The notes beneath the pieces were generated by a model. The model searched no databases. It was not told the origin of the DNA and saw nothing but the letters and a program-made list of their open reading frames with translations. This document shows, piece after piece, positions 15,883 to 25,453 of a stretch of 64,000 nucleotides of DNA; the first letter of the stretch is position 1; each line of letters starts with the position of its first letter. Source of the DNA: Cellulomonas persica (GTDB lineage Bacteria > Actinomycetota > Actinomycetes > Actinomycetales > Cellulomonadaceae); the NCBI RefSeq assembly GCF_007989825.1, contig NZ_BJUA01000004.1:1-64000 (forward strand). The letters are read 5' to 3'. The position numbers were made by a program, and so were the translations under genes.

Positions 15883-17295
15883 ATGACGCCCCAGCCGGCG
15901 CGCGGCGCAGCGCGCCCGTCCCCCCGCGACCGGCGGGGGCGTCGGGCTGCCTCGGCACCCGCCGACGGTCCCGTCGTCGACGACCCGTGGTCCGACGGGC
16001 CGCGTCTGGTCGAGCCCCGCGTCTCCCCGGGTCGCGCCGGGCCCGGGTCGGGCGGCAGGTTCGACGGCTCGGTCGACGGTCGGGGGATCGACGACGACCG
16101 CGCCGACGAACCTGGGCACGGGCGCCACGACGACGTGCCCGACGAGGCCGCCGCGCTCGCGGTGCTCACGGACACCGGGATCGGCGAGCTGCTCGCCGCG
16201 GCGCTGGGCACGACCGGTGCCGAGCTCGCGTCGTGGCGCGTCGACGCGGTGCACCACCGGCCGGGCGACGGCGTGACGGTGGGCTACGTCGTCCAGCAGC
16301 GCGGCGGCGCGCAGGAGTACCTGCTCGCGTCGTCGTCGCGCTCGTGCCCGCGGGACGTGCCGGGCACGCTCGTCGCGCGCGGGCCGGCGGGGACCGTCGT
16401 GGTGTGGCGGCATCCCGACGACCCGGTCCTGCCGGCCCTGCGACGCGCGTGCGACCCGGCGCTCGTCGCACCGAGCCTGCCGGGGAGCGGGCCGGTGACG
16501 GCGCTCGAGCTCGTCGGCTACCGGCCGCTGCGGCGCGCAGTCGTCCGGGCGGAGCGTGACGGCGTGCCGTGGTTCGTCAAGGTCCTGCGCCCGGCCGACG
16601 GCAACGCCGCGGACGTCGTCGCCCGGCACCGGCTGCTGGGGGGTGCGGGCGTGCCGGTCCCGCGGGTCGCACACGCGGCCGACGACGGGCTCGTCGTGCT
16701 CGAGGCGTTGCACGGCACGCCGCTGCTCGACGCCCTCGTCGCCGGGACGGCCCTGGCGCTCGCGGACGTGCTGGCCGTCGTCGCGCAGTTCCCTGCCGCG
16801 GTCCTGGACCTGCCGATGCGCCGGCCGTGGTCGTCGCGGGCCCGGGCGTACGCCGGGGCGCTCGAGGTGCGGCCGGCGCTCGCGGGGCGGGCGCACGCCG
16901 TCGCGGCGGGCGTGCGCTCGGGGCTGCGGTCGACGGACCCGGGGCCCGTGGTCCCCACGCACGGCGACCTGCACGAGGCCCAGCTCCTCGTCGACGGGAC
17001 GGGCCGGGTCTCGGGGCTGCTCGACGTGGACACCGCCGGGCCGGGTCACCTCGTCGACGACGTCGCGTGCCTGCTCGCGCACCTGCACGCGGTGCGCCCC
17101 CTGACACCCGAGCTGGTCGCGGTCGCGCAGTGCTGGACGGCCGAGGCGGCCGGGATCGTCGACCAGGGCGCGCTGCGGGTCCGCGTGGCGGGCGTGCTGC
17201 TGTCGCTGGCCGCGGGCGCGCTGCCGCCCGACCCCGCCGCACCCGCCGACGACTCCGAGCGCATGCTGGCCGCCGCCGAGGCGTTCCTGGCCTGA
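15883..17295 (+). CDS. Aminoglycoside-phosphotransferase-like kinase domain protein
   Basis: 470 residues. The first 100 are disordered and charged. A kinase-like fold follows, with VPWFVKVLRP (nucleotide-binding lysine), the catalytic loop THGDLHEAQLLVD and the metal-binding LLDVDTAGPGHLVDDVA. The catalytic loop has glutamine where most APH enzymes have asparagine (HGDLHxxN). Such proteins phosphorylate sugars, choline or antibiotics; this one is unassigned. ATG at 15883 follows CAGCCT by 7 nt; ATG at 15847 is an alternative. Confidence 0.75.
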   Translation: MTPQPARGAARPSPRDRRGRRAASAPADGPVVDDPWSDGPRLVEPRVSPGRAGPGSGGRFDGSVDGRGIDDDRADEPGHGRHDDVPDEAAALAVLTDTGIGELLAAALGTTGAELASWRVDAVHHRPGDGVTVGYVVQQRGGAQEYLLASSSRSCPRDVPGTLVARGPAGTVVVWRHPDDPVLPALRRACDPALVAPSLPGSGPVTALELVGYRPLRRAVVRAERDGVPWFVKVLRPADGNAADVVARHRLLGGAGVPVPRVAHAADDGLVVLEALHGTPLLDALVAGTALALADVLAVVAQFPAAVLDLPMRRPWSSRARAYAGALEVRPALAGRAHAVAAGVRSGLRSTDPGPVVPTHGDLHEAQLLVDGTGRVSGLLDVDTAGPGHLVDDVACLLAHLHAVRPLTPELVAVAQCWTAEAAGIVDQGALRVRVAGVLLSLAAGALPPDPAAPADDSERMLAAAEAFLA

Positions 17296-17327
17296 GCGGC
17301 GCCGCGCACCCGGAGAGAACGCCCGGG

Positions 17328-17993
17328 CTACGCCTCGAAGCGGTAGCCGACGCCGCGCACGGTCGTGATCAGCCCCGCCCCGAGCTTGGTGCGCAGGTAG
17401 CGCACGTACACGTCGACGACGTTGGACGCCGGGTCGAAGTCGTACCCCCACACGCGTGAGAGCAGCTGCTCGCGGGACAGCGCCGTGCCGGCGTTGCGCA
17501 GGAACGTCTCCGCGAGCGCGAACTCACGCGCGGACAGGTCCACGGCGCGGCCGTCGACGGTCGCGCGGCGGGAGCGCAGGTCGAGCGTGACCGAGCCGCG
17601 CTGCAGCAGGGTCGTGTCGTCGCGCGTGTCCGCCTCGGTGCGCAGCCGGAGCCGGACGCGCGCGAGCAGCTCCTCGAACCGGAACGGCTTGGGCATGTAG
17701 TCGTCCGCGCCGCCCTTGAGCCCCGCGACGGTGTCCTCGACCGAGCTGCGCGCGGTCAGGATGATCACCGGCAGGCGGGAGCCCGCGGCGCGGATCTCCC
17801 GCAGCACGTCGAAGCCGCTGCCGTCGGGCAGGCCGATGTCGAGGACCATGAGGTCCATGTCGCCGGTCAGCGCCAGGTCGAGAGCCTCGCGGGCGGTGCC
17901 GACGACGGTCGGCGCGTAGCCGGCGGCCTTGAGTCCCTTCGCGACGAACGACGCGATGCGCGCCTCGTCCTCGACCACCAGCACGCCGCTCAT
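17328..17993 (-). CDS. OmpR-family response regulator
   Basis: 221 residues: a receiver domain (1-115) with acidic pocket VEDE, phospho-acceptor Asp52 in MVLDIGLPDG, conserved Thr in ILTARSS and Lys in MPKPF. A winged-helix DNA-binding domain follows (SAREFALAETFL, LSREQLLSRVWGYDFDP, ITTVRGVGYRF). It overlaps the upstream kinase gene by 4 nt (ATGA), so the two are translationally coupled. The target genes probably include the operon itself. Confidence 0.93.
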   Translation of the reverse strand: MSGVLVVEDEARIASFVAKGLKAAGYAPTVVGTAREALDLALTGDMDLMVLDIGLPDGSGFDVLREIRAAGSRLPVIILTARSSVEDTVAGLKGGADDYMPKPFRFEELLARVRLRLRTEADTRDDTTLLQRGSVTLDLRSRRATVDGRAVDLSAREFALAETFLRNAGTALSREQLLSRVWGYDFDPASNVVDVYVRYLRTKLGAGLITTVRGVGYRFEA

Positions 17994-19586
17994 GTCGCCC
18001 CTCCGTCGCGCCGCCGCCGACCCGCGCGCTCGTCGCCGGCAGCCTCGTCGTCCACCCGATCGTCACCCGCGACGCCGTCGACCGCGACCTCGTCGTCCAC
18101 CTGCTCGTCGTCGACACGCGCGTCGTCGACACGCGCGTCGTCCACGTGCTCGTCGTCCACCTGCTCGTCGTCCGACGGTCCGCCGGACGCGACGGGGACG
18201 GCCGGGACGGTCACGACGAACGTCGACCCGATCCCCGGCTCCGACGAGACCCCGACGTCACCGCCGTGCGCGGACGCGATGGCCGCGACGATCGCGAGCC
18301 CCAGCCCGGCGCCCTCGGTGCCCGCGGACTGCGGCGTCCGCTCGAACCGCTCGAAGATCCGCGCCTGCCGCTCGGGCGCGATGCCGACGCCCTCGTCGCG
18401 CACCCACAGCCGCAAGGTCCCGTCGGCGACGGCCGAGCCGAGCGTGATCGTCGTGCCGTCGGCGGAGAACTTCACCGCGTTGTTCGCGAGCTGCAGCCAC
18501 GCCTGCGTGAGCCGACGAGGGTCGACGAGCAGCTCGGCGTCGGCGCGCTTGTCGACGCGCCACGTGCGCGGTCCGAGGCCCGTGGCCTTGTCGAGGACCT
18601 CGTCGGTCAGGACGCCCACGTGCGTGGGGACGGGGCGCACGAACCCCTCCCGGTCCGCGACGGCGAGCACGAGCAGGTCGTCGACGAGCAGGCGCATGCG
18701 GTCGACCTCGTCGAGCGCGAGCTCACGCGTCGCGCGCACGTCGGCGGGGTCGTCGACGTCCATGAGCTCGAGGTGCCCGCCGATCACCGTGAGCGGTGTG
18801 CGCAGCTCGTGGCCGACGTCGTCGAGCAGACGGCGCTGCGCGGACATGCTGGCCTGCAGGCGGTCGAGCATCGCGTTGACGGTGTGCCCGACCTCGCCCA
18901 CGTCGTCGTCGGTGGTCACGGGCACGCGCTCGTCGAGCGTGCCCTCGTCGACGCGCGCGGCGCTGTCCCGCAGCGCGCGCAGCGGCCGCAGGACCCGCCC
19001 GAGCAGCAGCCACGCGAGCACCCCGGTCGCGGCGAGCGCGCCCGCGGCGACGTACGTGTACGTCAGCCACGTCTCGTTGAGCCGCGTGATCTCCAGGTCC
19101 CGCACGGTCGCGGCCGCGAACACGCCCGCGGGCTGGCCGGGGTCGTCGACGACCAGCGGGACCGTCACCACCCGGTACTGCGCCAGGTCGGTGGTGACCG
19201 TCCGCAGACGTGCCTGATCGCCCGCCGGGACCTGGCGCAGCAGCGCGACGAGCTGCGGGTCGTCCTCGAGGCGCACCGTCACGGTCGTCGGCGCGTACCA
19301 GGCGGGTGTGCCGTCGACGAGCGCGATGCTCCCGGCGGTCGGGTCGGGGAGCGTCTGCTGCATCGCCGCACGCAGGATGCCGTCGACGGGCAGGTCCGCG
19401 TTGGCCTGCGCGATGCGGCGGAACTGCTGCGCGGCGCGCGTGAGCTCGCCCTCGATGCGGTCGTCGACGTCCTGCCGCTGGATCGCGTACGTGGTCAGGC
19501 CGGCGCCGAGCAGGCCGAGCGCGGTCGTCGCGAGCGCCACCGCGACGACCTTGGCGCGCACCGTCCTGGCGCGGCGTGGGCGGCGG

Positions 19587-19594
<8 letters not shown>
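17990..19594 (-). CDS. Sensor histidine kinase with acidic repeat tail
   Basis: 534 residues: membrane span 14-37, extracytoplasmic sensor 38-177, second span 178-199, HAMP 200-252, HisKA with His262 in DVGHELRTPLTV, and HATPase with Asn371 in LANNAVKFSADG and DEGVGIAPERQ. The last 60 residues (474-534) are an unusual acidic tail of VDDE/VDDA repeats ending in a basic patch. ATG at 19594 overlaps the end of the upstream poly-Asp gene by 8 nt; the long open frame before it is out of register with that gene and not needed. Nothing indicates the signal directly, but the neighbouring acidic exported protein suggests a divalent cation or envelope cue. Confidence 0.92.
18082..18169 (-). repeat. Acidic VDDE/VDDA repeat at the kinase C-terminus
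   Basis: Imperfect 12- to 15-bp units of GTCGACGAC-type sequence encode runs of VDDEQ, VDDEH and VDDAR. The repeats follow the ATPase domain directly and are not part of the standard histidine kinase fold. Confidence 0.75.
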
Positions 19595-19964
<370 letters not shown>

Positions 19965-20004
19965 GCGCCCATCGTGCCTGCTCCGGATGAGACGCGGATG
20001 AGAG

Positions 20005-20739
20005 TCAGGAGCGCAGGCGGTCGAGGAGCGCGGGGACGGCCACGTCGATCGGGTCGCGCAGGACCTCGTCGGCCAGGTGGTCGTACGGCGTGGGCTCGGC
20101 GTTCACGACGACGAGGCGCGCACCCGAGTCGACCGCGAGCGCGGCGAGACTCGCGACGGGCTGCACGGTCAGCGTCGTACCGATCGCGACGAACGTCGTG
20201 GCGTCCGTGGCCGCCGCGACCGCGTGCTGCAGCGCGTCGTCGGGCAGCTGCTCGCCGAAGTACACGACGTCCGGCTTGAGGATGCCGCCGCACTCCGGGC
20301 ACGCGGGGTCGGGCTCGTCGGCCAGGCGCGCGAGCACGTCCGTCGTCGGCCACGTCGTCTGGCACCGCAGGCACGAGGTCGTGGCGAGCGACCCGTGCAG
20401 CTCGACCGTGCGCTCGTCGGACGAGCCCGCGGCCTGGTGCAGGCCGTCGAAGTTCTGTGTGAGGACCGCGATCAGATCGCCGGCCCGCTCGAGCTCGGCC
20501 AATGCCCGGTGCGCCGCCGTCGGCCGGGCGTGCCACACGGCGTGCTCCGCCCACGCGCGCCAGCCCCGCACGCGCACGTCGCGCTCGCGGACGTACGCCC
20601 CGATCTCCAGCAGGTCCGCCGCGGCCGGGTCGCGCGTCCACACGCCCTGCGGGCCCCGGAAGTCGGGGATGCCCGACGACGTCGAGATCCCCGCGCCGGT
20701 CAGGACCGTGATCGTCGGGTCGTCGTGATGGTGCGGCAC
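20005..20739 (-). CDS. cobB: Sir2-family NAD-dependent protein deacylase
   Basis: 244 residues with the complete sirtuin signature: VLTGAGISTSSGIPDFRG at the N-terminus, TQNFDGLHQ, the catalytic histidine in VELHGSLATT, zinc cysteines in CLRCQ and CPECGG, and KPDVVYFGEQLP. It removes acyl groups from lysines using NAD and yields O-acetyl-ADP-ribose. It follows the flavin/F420-type oxidoreductase gene on the same strand after 4 bp, so the two are probably co-transcribed. Confidence 0.95.
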   Translation of the reverse strand: MPHHHDDPTITVLTGAGISTSSGIPDFRGPQGVWTRDPAAADLLEIGAYVRERDVRVRGWRAWAEHAVWHARPTAAHRALAELERAGDLIAVLTQNFDGLHQAAGSSDERTVELHGSLATTSCLRCQTTWPTTDVLARLADEPDPACPECGGILKPDVVYFGEQLPDDALQHAVAAATDATTFVAIGTTLTVQPVASLAALAVDSGARLVVVNAEPTPYDHLADEVLRDPIDVAVPALLDRLRS

Positions 20740-20743
20740 GCGC

Positions 20744-21226
20744 TCAGCCCTTCGCGTCGAGCCGGGCCGCGACGTCCGCGGGGAACCCGCCCGTCGCGAG
20801 CGGACCCCACCGCTCCGGCGTGATCCGCAGCAGGCTCTTGCCCTGCAGCCGCATCGCCGCGCGGTACTCGTCCCAGTCCGGGTGCTCGCCCGCGATGCAC
20901 CGGTAGTAGTCGACGAGCGCGTCCTCGGCCTCGGGCATGTGCAGCACCTGCGCGGTGCCGTCGACCTGCACCCACGGGCCGTTCCAGTCGTCGGACAGCA
21001 CGCACACGCTCACGCGCGGGTCGCGCTCGGCGTTGCGGGTCTTCGCGCGGCCCGGGTACGTCGAGACGACGATGCGGCCCTCGTCGTCGACACCGCCCGA
21101 GACCGGCGAGACCTGCGGACGGCCGTCGGCGCGCGTCGTGACGAGCAGCAGGTGGTGACGGGGGCGGACGAACTCGAGCAGCTCGTCGCGGGAGACCGCG
21201 GTGGTGGTCGCGATGGAACGTGCCAT
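20744..21226 (-). CDS. PPOX-class split-barrel FMN/F420-binding protein
   Basis: 160 residues of the pyridoxamine-phosphate-oxidase-like split barrel: LLLVTTRADGRPQVSPVSGG, IVVSTYPGRAKTRNAERDPRVSVCVL and WVQVDGTAQVLHMPE are characteristic of actinobacterial PPOX-class F420-dependent enzymes. The substrate is unknown. ATG at 21226 is set by TACCGT 6 nt upstream on the coding strand. It lies 4 bp upstream of the sirtuin gene. Confidence 0.82.
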   Translation of the reverse strand: MARSIATTTAVSRDELLEFVRPRHHLLLVTTRADGRPQVSPVSGGVDDEGRIVVSTYPGRAKTRNAERDPRVSVCVLSDDWNGPWVQVDGTAQVLHMPEAEDALVDYYRCIAGEHPDWDEYRAAMRLQGKSLLRITPERWGPLATGGFPADVAARLDAKG

Positions 21227-21232
21227 GCGACG

Positions 21233-21238
21233 ACGGTA
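21233..21238 (-). promoter_or_regulatory. Leaderless -10 element TACCGT (minus strand)
   Basis: TACCGT with a 6-nt gap to the ATG at 21226 and no ribosome site. It probably drives the PPOX-class gene and the sirtuin. Confidence 0.55.
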
Positions 21239-21317
21239 CGACGACTCCGGTCCGGGTATGGGCGCTCGCTGTGGATCGCCTCGGACGAGGCGACGTGCCG
21301 CGTGGTTGTGTACGGCC

Positions 21318-21641
21318 ATGGATGGCATGCAGTCGGAGCCCGTGCTGGGGCGGCTCCCCGAGGGCAGGGTCGCCGACGTGCGGCCCACCTACTTCGTGAC
21401 GTTCCTGACCGGACCGGTCGAGGGCGGGCTCGACGACGTCGCGGGTGAGGCGACGTACGTGTTCGCGGGCGCGCGGGACGTCATCGCGGTGATCGCCTGG
21501 GCGCAGCAGCACCTGCCGGACCGGCTCCTGCTCGCTGAGGTGAGCGTGCAGCCGTATGGCAGCGCGGATCGGGCACGCGTCTGGTCGCTCCAGCCCGACT
21601 CTCCGTGGGCGCGGGCGGAAGGCCCCGACTACACCTACTGA
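21318..21641 (+). CDS. Hypothetical protein, 107 residues
   Basis: Not recognised. The soluble sequence includes ADVRPTYFVTFLTGPVEGG, TYVFAGARDVIAVIAWAQQ and LLLAEVSVQPYG, a mixed alpha/beta pattern, and ends AEGPDYTY. Coding bias is clear downstream of 21330. Starts at 21318 and 21327 are both possible; neither has a strong ribosome site. It converges on the lipoprotein array after a 28-bp gap. Confidence 0.55.
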   Translation: MDGMQSEPVLGRLPEGRVADVRPTYFVTFLTGPVEGGLDDVAGEATYVFAGARDVIAVIAWAQQHLPDRLLLAEVSVQPYGSADRARVWSLQPDSPWARAEGPDYTY

Positions 21642-21669
21642 GAGCGCATGGCGCCGCCCCACAGCGCGA

Positions 21670-22287
21670 TCAGTCGGTCCACACGCCCTGGACCACCCAT
21701 GCGCCGGCGCTCCAGCGCAAGTCGATGTGGGCTCGCATCGCCGTGGCATCCGGGTCGTCCTTCAGGACCGAGCCGTCGGCCGCGAGGCGCCGGGACGGGT
21801 GCTCGACGAAGTCGACGCTTGCGGCGAAGACGCCGTCCTCGGCAGCCGAAGCGTGCCCGAGGCCGACGTCGATCGCACCCCCGATGATCCTCTCGCCCTT
21901 GGTGGCGACCTCCGCCGCGAGGTCTCGTGCGCTGGCGCAGAACGTGCAGTCCGGGCCAGACAGGTCCTCCCATTGCGCGGTGTCGCCACTGGCCATCACG
22001 TAGGGGAGGAGCTGGACGACGTACTTCGCAACGAGGGCGGCGTTCTCGACGGTAGCCGGGCCCTCGAGTGCGGCAGGGCGACTGGGCGGGACGGTGACGT
22101 CCTTGTCCGGCCCGCTGGTCATGACCGGCTCCGGAGTCGGGCCGGGCGTCGGACTCGACGTCCGGGACGGTGCCGCTGTCGGAGCGCTCGCGGTGACTGC
22201 CTTGGCGGGCTGTGGGGCGCGCGCCGCGCAGCCTGCCGCGAGCAACACAGCGATGACGAGGACGAACCAGCCCGTCGCGCGCGACAT
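21670..22287 (-). CDS. Array lipoprotein A, DUF6318-like
   Basis: 205 residues: lipoprotein signal ending LLAAGC (Cys near residue 20), a Pro/Ser/Thr linker, then the array's shared domain with RPAALEGPATVENAALVAKY, WEDLSGPDCTFC and a C-terminal WVVQGVWTD. It is the most divergent of five paralogues and lacks the -10 hexamer and upstream box found before the other four. The open frame continues upstream in register to an ATG at 22461 that overlaps the stop of lipoprotein B, so it may be translated by coupling, or expressed weakly. The role is unknown; the DUF6318 assignment is from memory. Confidence 0.75.
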   Translation of the reverse strand: MSRATGWFVLVIAVLLAAGCAARAPQPAKAVTASAPTAAPSRTSSPTPGPTPEPVMTSGPDKDVTVPPSRPAALEGPATVENAALVAKYVVQLLPYVMASGDTAQWEDLSGPDCTFCASARDLAAEVATKGERIIGGAIDVGLGHASAAEDGVFAASVDFVEHPSRRLAADGSVLKDDPDATAMRAHIDLRWSAGAWVVQGVWTD

Positions 22288-22461
22288 GAGGGCGAACGAA
22301 ACCGGCCCGGACACGGACCGGCTGACCGGCTCTGCGTCCGGCGCGGGGCCCCGTTCCACGACGATCAGCAGGCTGGTCAGCACTGCTTCGTCGCCTGCCA
22401 GCTGCGGCCGCCAGCACGACGAGCGCCGCCGGGGCAGTCGCACCGACTGTTCGTGCGTCAT
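22288..22461 (-). pseudogene. Decayed secreted-partner gene behind lipoprotein B
   Basis: ATG at 22461 overlaps the stop of lipoprotein B (ATGA), just as the intact PKD partner overlaps lipoprotein D. Five codons later, a shift of one base gives TVGATAPAALVVLAAAAG, which looks like a signal-peptide core, but no mature domain follows. In the original frame the sequence runs on into lipoprotein A. Best read as a frameshifted and internally deleted partner gene. Confidence 0.45.
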
Positions 22462-23096
22462 CCGTTGTCGCCCCACTCGTCGACCTGGACGCCGTCAACC
22501 GTCCACTTACCGTCCGACCAGCTCAGCTCGATCTGGGCCTGCATCGAGTACGTGTCTGGGAAGTCCTCGACGATGGAGCCGTCCGGGGCGACGGTGCGGG
22601 ACGGGGTCTCGACGTACTCGATGCCGACGACGAACCTGTCGCCACCAAGTGCGGACACGCCCGCGAAACCCAGCTCGTAGGCCCCGCCAGTGCCGTGGTT
22701 GCCTGGATCGTGGATCCCCGCGACGAGCTCGCGAACGCTCTGGCAGTAGGTGCAGTCCGTGCCGCTCAACTCGTTCCACGCACCGAGATCGCCTGTGGCG
22801 ACGGCGTAGGGGAACAGCGTCAGGAAGTACCGCCCGACCTCTTTCGCGTTCTCTTCGGTAGCAGGGCCGTTGAACGCGGCTGGGCGTGTTGGCGGCGTCG
22901 ACATGTCCTGGTCCGGTCCGCTGCTCGCGGTCGGTTCTGGCGTGGCCTCGGGCGTCGGACTCGACGTGGGCGAGGGGGTCGGCGACGCAGAGATGCTCAG
23001 CGTGGCCGTCGACGCAGGCTCCGGGACTTCCGTTCCGCAGCCTCCCGAGACCGATACAGCGAGGACCACGACCAGCGAGGCGGGGGCGCGCGACAT
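22458..23096 (-). CDS. Array lipoprotein B, DUF6318-like
   Basis: 212 residues. The signal ends VSVSGGC; an extended Pro/Thr/Ser linker follows, then the shared domain: PPTRPAAFNGPATEENAKEV, FPYAVATGDLGAWNELSG, CTYC, HDPGNHGTGGAYELGF, VVGIEYVETPSRTVAPDGS and the end WTVDGVQVDEW. ATG at 23096 is set by TACTTT 7 nt upstream. The CxxC pair is conserved in all five copies and could form a disulfide outside the cell. The function is unknown. Confidence 0.82.
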   Translation of the reverse strand: MSRAPASLVVVLAVSVSGGCGTEVPEPASTATLSISASPTPSPTSSPTPEATPEPTASSGPDQDMSTPPTRPAAFNGPATEENAKEVGRYFLTLFPYAVATGDLGAWNELSGTDCTYCQSVRELVAGIHDPGNHGTGGAYELGFAGVSALGGDRFVVGIEYVETPSRTVAPDGSIVEDFPDTYSMQAQIELSWSDGKWTVDGVQVDEWGDNG

Positions 23097-23103
23097 GCGC
23101 GCG

Positions 23104-23155
23104 AAAGTACCCAATCCGGACGTCGCGCGGGGGCCCTCCGCCTGTCTGTGGACAA
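23104..23155 (-). promoter_or_regulatory. Promoter of lipoprotein B with upstream TTGTCCACA box
   Basis: TACTTT (23104-23109) lies 7 nt before the ATG. TTGTCCACA (23147-23155 on the minus strand) begins 51 nt upstream of the start, the position held by the same box in the other array promoters. Here the box falls inside the loop of the mmpL-side terminator hairpin. Confidence 0.5.
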
Positions 23156-23167
23156 GCAGAGGGCCCC
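23130..23167. terminator. Hairpin terminator downstream of the MMPL gene
   Basis: GGGGCCCTC (23130-23138) pairs with GAGGGCCCC (23159-23167) across a 20-nt loop, 25 bp beyond the MMPL stop on the minus strand. It also lies in the promoter region of lipoprotein B. Confidence 0.65.
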
Positions 23168-23191
23168 GGCGTCGGCGCGTGAGTGTTCAAA

Positions 23192-25294
23192 TCAGGCGAC
23201 CGGTTCGGGTACCCGATCGACGGCGGCCGCGGGCTCCGCCTCGGGGCGGCGAGCCAGGCGGCTCGGCCACCACATGCGCGGGCCGATGTCGAGGTTGAGC
23301 GCGGTGACGAGCACCGAGCGGACGACGAGAGTGTCGAGCAGCACGCCGAACGCGACGGCGAACCCGATCTCCGCGAACGCGACCGCGGGCAGGGTGCCGA
23401 GCGTCGCGAACGTGCCCGCGAGCACCAGCCCGGCCGAGGTGATGACGCCACCCGTCGCGGCGAGGCCGATGAGCGTGCCGCGGCGGTGGCCGACGCGCTG
23501 CACCTCCTCCCGCACGCGCGTCATGAGGAAGATGTTGTAGTCGATCCCCAGCGCGACGAGGAACACGAAGACGAACAGCGGGAACGACGAGTCCGCGCCG
23601 GCGAAGTCGAACACGTTGCGGAACACGAGCGCCGAGACGCCGAGCGCCGCACCGAACGACAGGACCACCGTGCCCATGAGCACGAGCGGCGCGACGATCG
23701 ACCGCAGCAGCGCCACCAGGATCAGCAGGACCGCGAGCAGGATGATCGGGATCACGACGAGGTTGTCGCGCGCCGACGCCCGTTGCACGTCCAGGTTGAT
23801 CGCGGTCTCGCCGCCGACCTCCGCGTTCGCACCCGGCACCGCGTGCACCGCGTCGCGGACGCGGTCGATGGTGTCGAAGGCATCGTCGGAGTCCGGCTCG
23901 CTGCTGAGCGTGCCCTCCAGGTACGCGGTCCCGTTCACGACGACGGGCTCGGTGACGCTCGCCGGGTCGATGCCCTCGACGCCCTCGAACGCTGCGGCGA
24001 CCTCGTCGGCCTGCTCCGCGTTCGCGAGGACCATGACCGGCGAGCCGACGCCGCCCGTGAAGTGCTCGACGAGCACCTTCTCTCCGACGATCGACGGCTG
24101 CTCGCTCGTGAACGACTCCTCGGTCGACAGGCCCGTGGCGTTGAGCTGCAGCACGCCGAACGACGCGATGACGAGGACCACGGCCGTGCCGACCCAGGTC
24201 CGCCGCGGACGCAGCGCGATGCGGTCCCCGACGCGCGCCCAGAACCCGTGCTCGGTCGGCTCGGCGTCGCCCAGGTGCGGCACGCGCGGCCAGAACACCC
24301 AACGGCCGAACGTCACGAGCAGCGCGGGGAGCAGCGTGAGCATGACGAGCAGGCAGACGACGATGCCCGCGGCCGCGACGGGCCCGAGGCCGGCCGTCGA
24401 GTTCATCGTCGCGAACAGCAGGCACATCATCCCGGCCGCGACCGTGGCACCGGACGCGATGATCGCCGGGCTGGCCCGGTGCAGCGCGACCGCCATGGCG
24501 GCGTGCCGGTCGCCGTGCTTGCGCAGCTCCTCGCGGTATCTGGCGGTCAGCAGCAACGCGTAGTCGGTGCCCGCGCCGAACACCAGGACGGTGAGGATGC
24601 CCGCGCTCTGCGCGTTCACCGTGAGGTCGGCGTTCTCCGCGAGCAGGTACACCACGGCCTGCGCGACCGTCAGCGCGACCACCGCCGAGACGACGGGCAG
24701 CAGCCACAGCACCGGGCTGCGGTAGGTGAGCAGCAGGATGACGATGACCACGGCAGCCGCCGCGTACAGCAGCGTCGAGTCGATGCCCTCGAACGCCTCG
24801 GCGGAGTCTGCGGACGCCCCGACCGGACCCGTGACGTGGAGCTCGAGCCCGTCGGGGTTGTCCGCGCCCGCGGCGCGCAGGTCGTCGACCACGTCGATCG
24901 CGAGGTCCCAGTCGTCCATGGCGACGGGCACGATGACCTGCGCCGCCTCACCGTCCTGCGAGATCTGCGGGCCGACGACCTCTCCCGCCAGCAGCTCGAC
25001 GGCGCCGAACGCGCGCACGTCGTCGGCGATGGCCTGTTGGTCCTGCGGTGTCAGGCCCCCGGGTCTCTCGTAGACGACGACCGCTGGTGCGGTGTCCTCC
25101 GGGACGAACGCCGACGCGCGTTCCAGCACCTGCGTGGACTCCGCGTCCTTCGGGAGCCAGCTCGCGGCCTCGTTGTCCTGCGCGTCGGTGAGCTTGCCGG
25201 CGAGGGGGCCGAGCAGCGCGAGTGCCCCCAGCCAGAACGCGATGACGACGTACTTCACGTAACGGTGGGTGACCCACCCGGCGACCTTGGCCAT
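23192..25294 (-). CDS. MMPL-family RND exporter
   Basis: 700 residues in two homologous halves, each one span, a large extracellular loop, then five spans. The paired acidic/tyrosine motifs of MMPL proteins are present: FGAGTDYALLLTARYREEL in the first half and ALGIDYNIFLMTRVREEV in the second. Members use the proton gradient to export lipids, siderophores or drugs. AGGGGA precedes the ATG at 25294 by 8 nt; the open frame upstream is discarded. It sits inside the lipoprotein array on the same strand but has its own promoter region and terminator, so a functional link is only inferred from position. Confidence 0.9.
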   Translation of the reverse strand: MAKVAGWVTHRYVKYVVIAFWLGALALLGPLAGKLTDAQDNEAASWLPKDAESTQVLERASAFVPEDTAPAVVVYERPGGLTPQDQQAIADDVRAFGAVELLAGEVVGPQISQDGEAAQVIVPVAMDDWDLAIDVVDDLRAAGADNPDGLELHVTGPVGASADSAEAFEGIDSTLLYAAAAVVIVILLLTYRSPVLWLLPVVSAVVALTVAQAVVYLLAENADLTVNAQSAGILTVLVFGAGTDYALLLTARYREELRKHGDRHAAMAVALHRASPAIIASGATVAAGMMCLLFATMNSTAGLGPVAAAGIVVCLLVMLTLLPALLVTFGRWVFWPRVPHLGDAEPTEHGFWARVGDRIALRPRRTWVGTAVVLVIASFGVLQLNATGLSTEESFTSEQPSIVGEKVLVEHFTGGVGSPVMVLANAEQADEVAAAFEGVEGIDPASVTEPVVVNGTAYLEGTLSSEPDSDDAFDTIDRVRDAVHAVPGANAEVGGETAINLDVQRASARDNLVVIPIILLAVLLILVALLRSIVAPLVLMGTVVLSFGAALGVSALVFRNVFDFAGADSSFPLFVFVFLVALGIDYNIFLMTRVREEVQRVGHRRGTLIGLAATGGVITSAGLVLAGTFATLGTLPAVAFAEIGFAVAFGVLLDTLVVRSVLVTALNLDIGPRMWWPSRLARRPEAEPAAAVDRVPEPVA

Positions 25295-25379
25295 GACACG
25301 TCCCCTGATCGGTGTCGGAAGTGTGGGATCGCGCCCACGAGCGGGGCGCCACGACACACACTGACGAATCAGGAGCAAC

Positions 25380-25400
25380 GGGGACTATCCGGGATACCCC
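25380..25400. promoter_or_regulatory. Near-palindrome upstream of the MMPL gene
   Basis: On the coding strand GGGGTATCC is followed by C and then GGATAGTCCCC, an inverted repeat with one two-base interruption, about 85 bp upstream of the start. Such dyads before exporters are often repressor operators, but no TetR/MarR gene is adjacent. Confidence 0.35.
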
Positions 25401-25453
25401 CCATTGTCAGGTGGGGTCTCCCTGAGTCAGCCGGGGTACCTGTCAGGGGCGAG

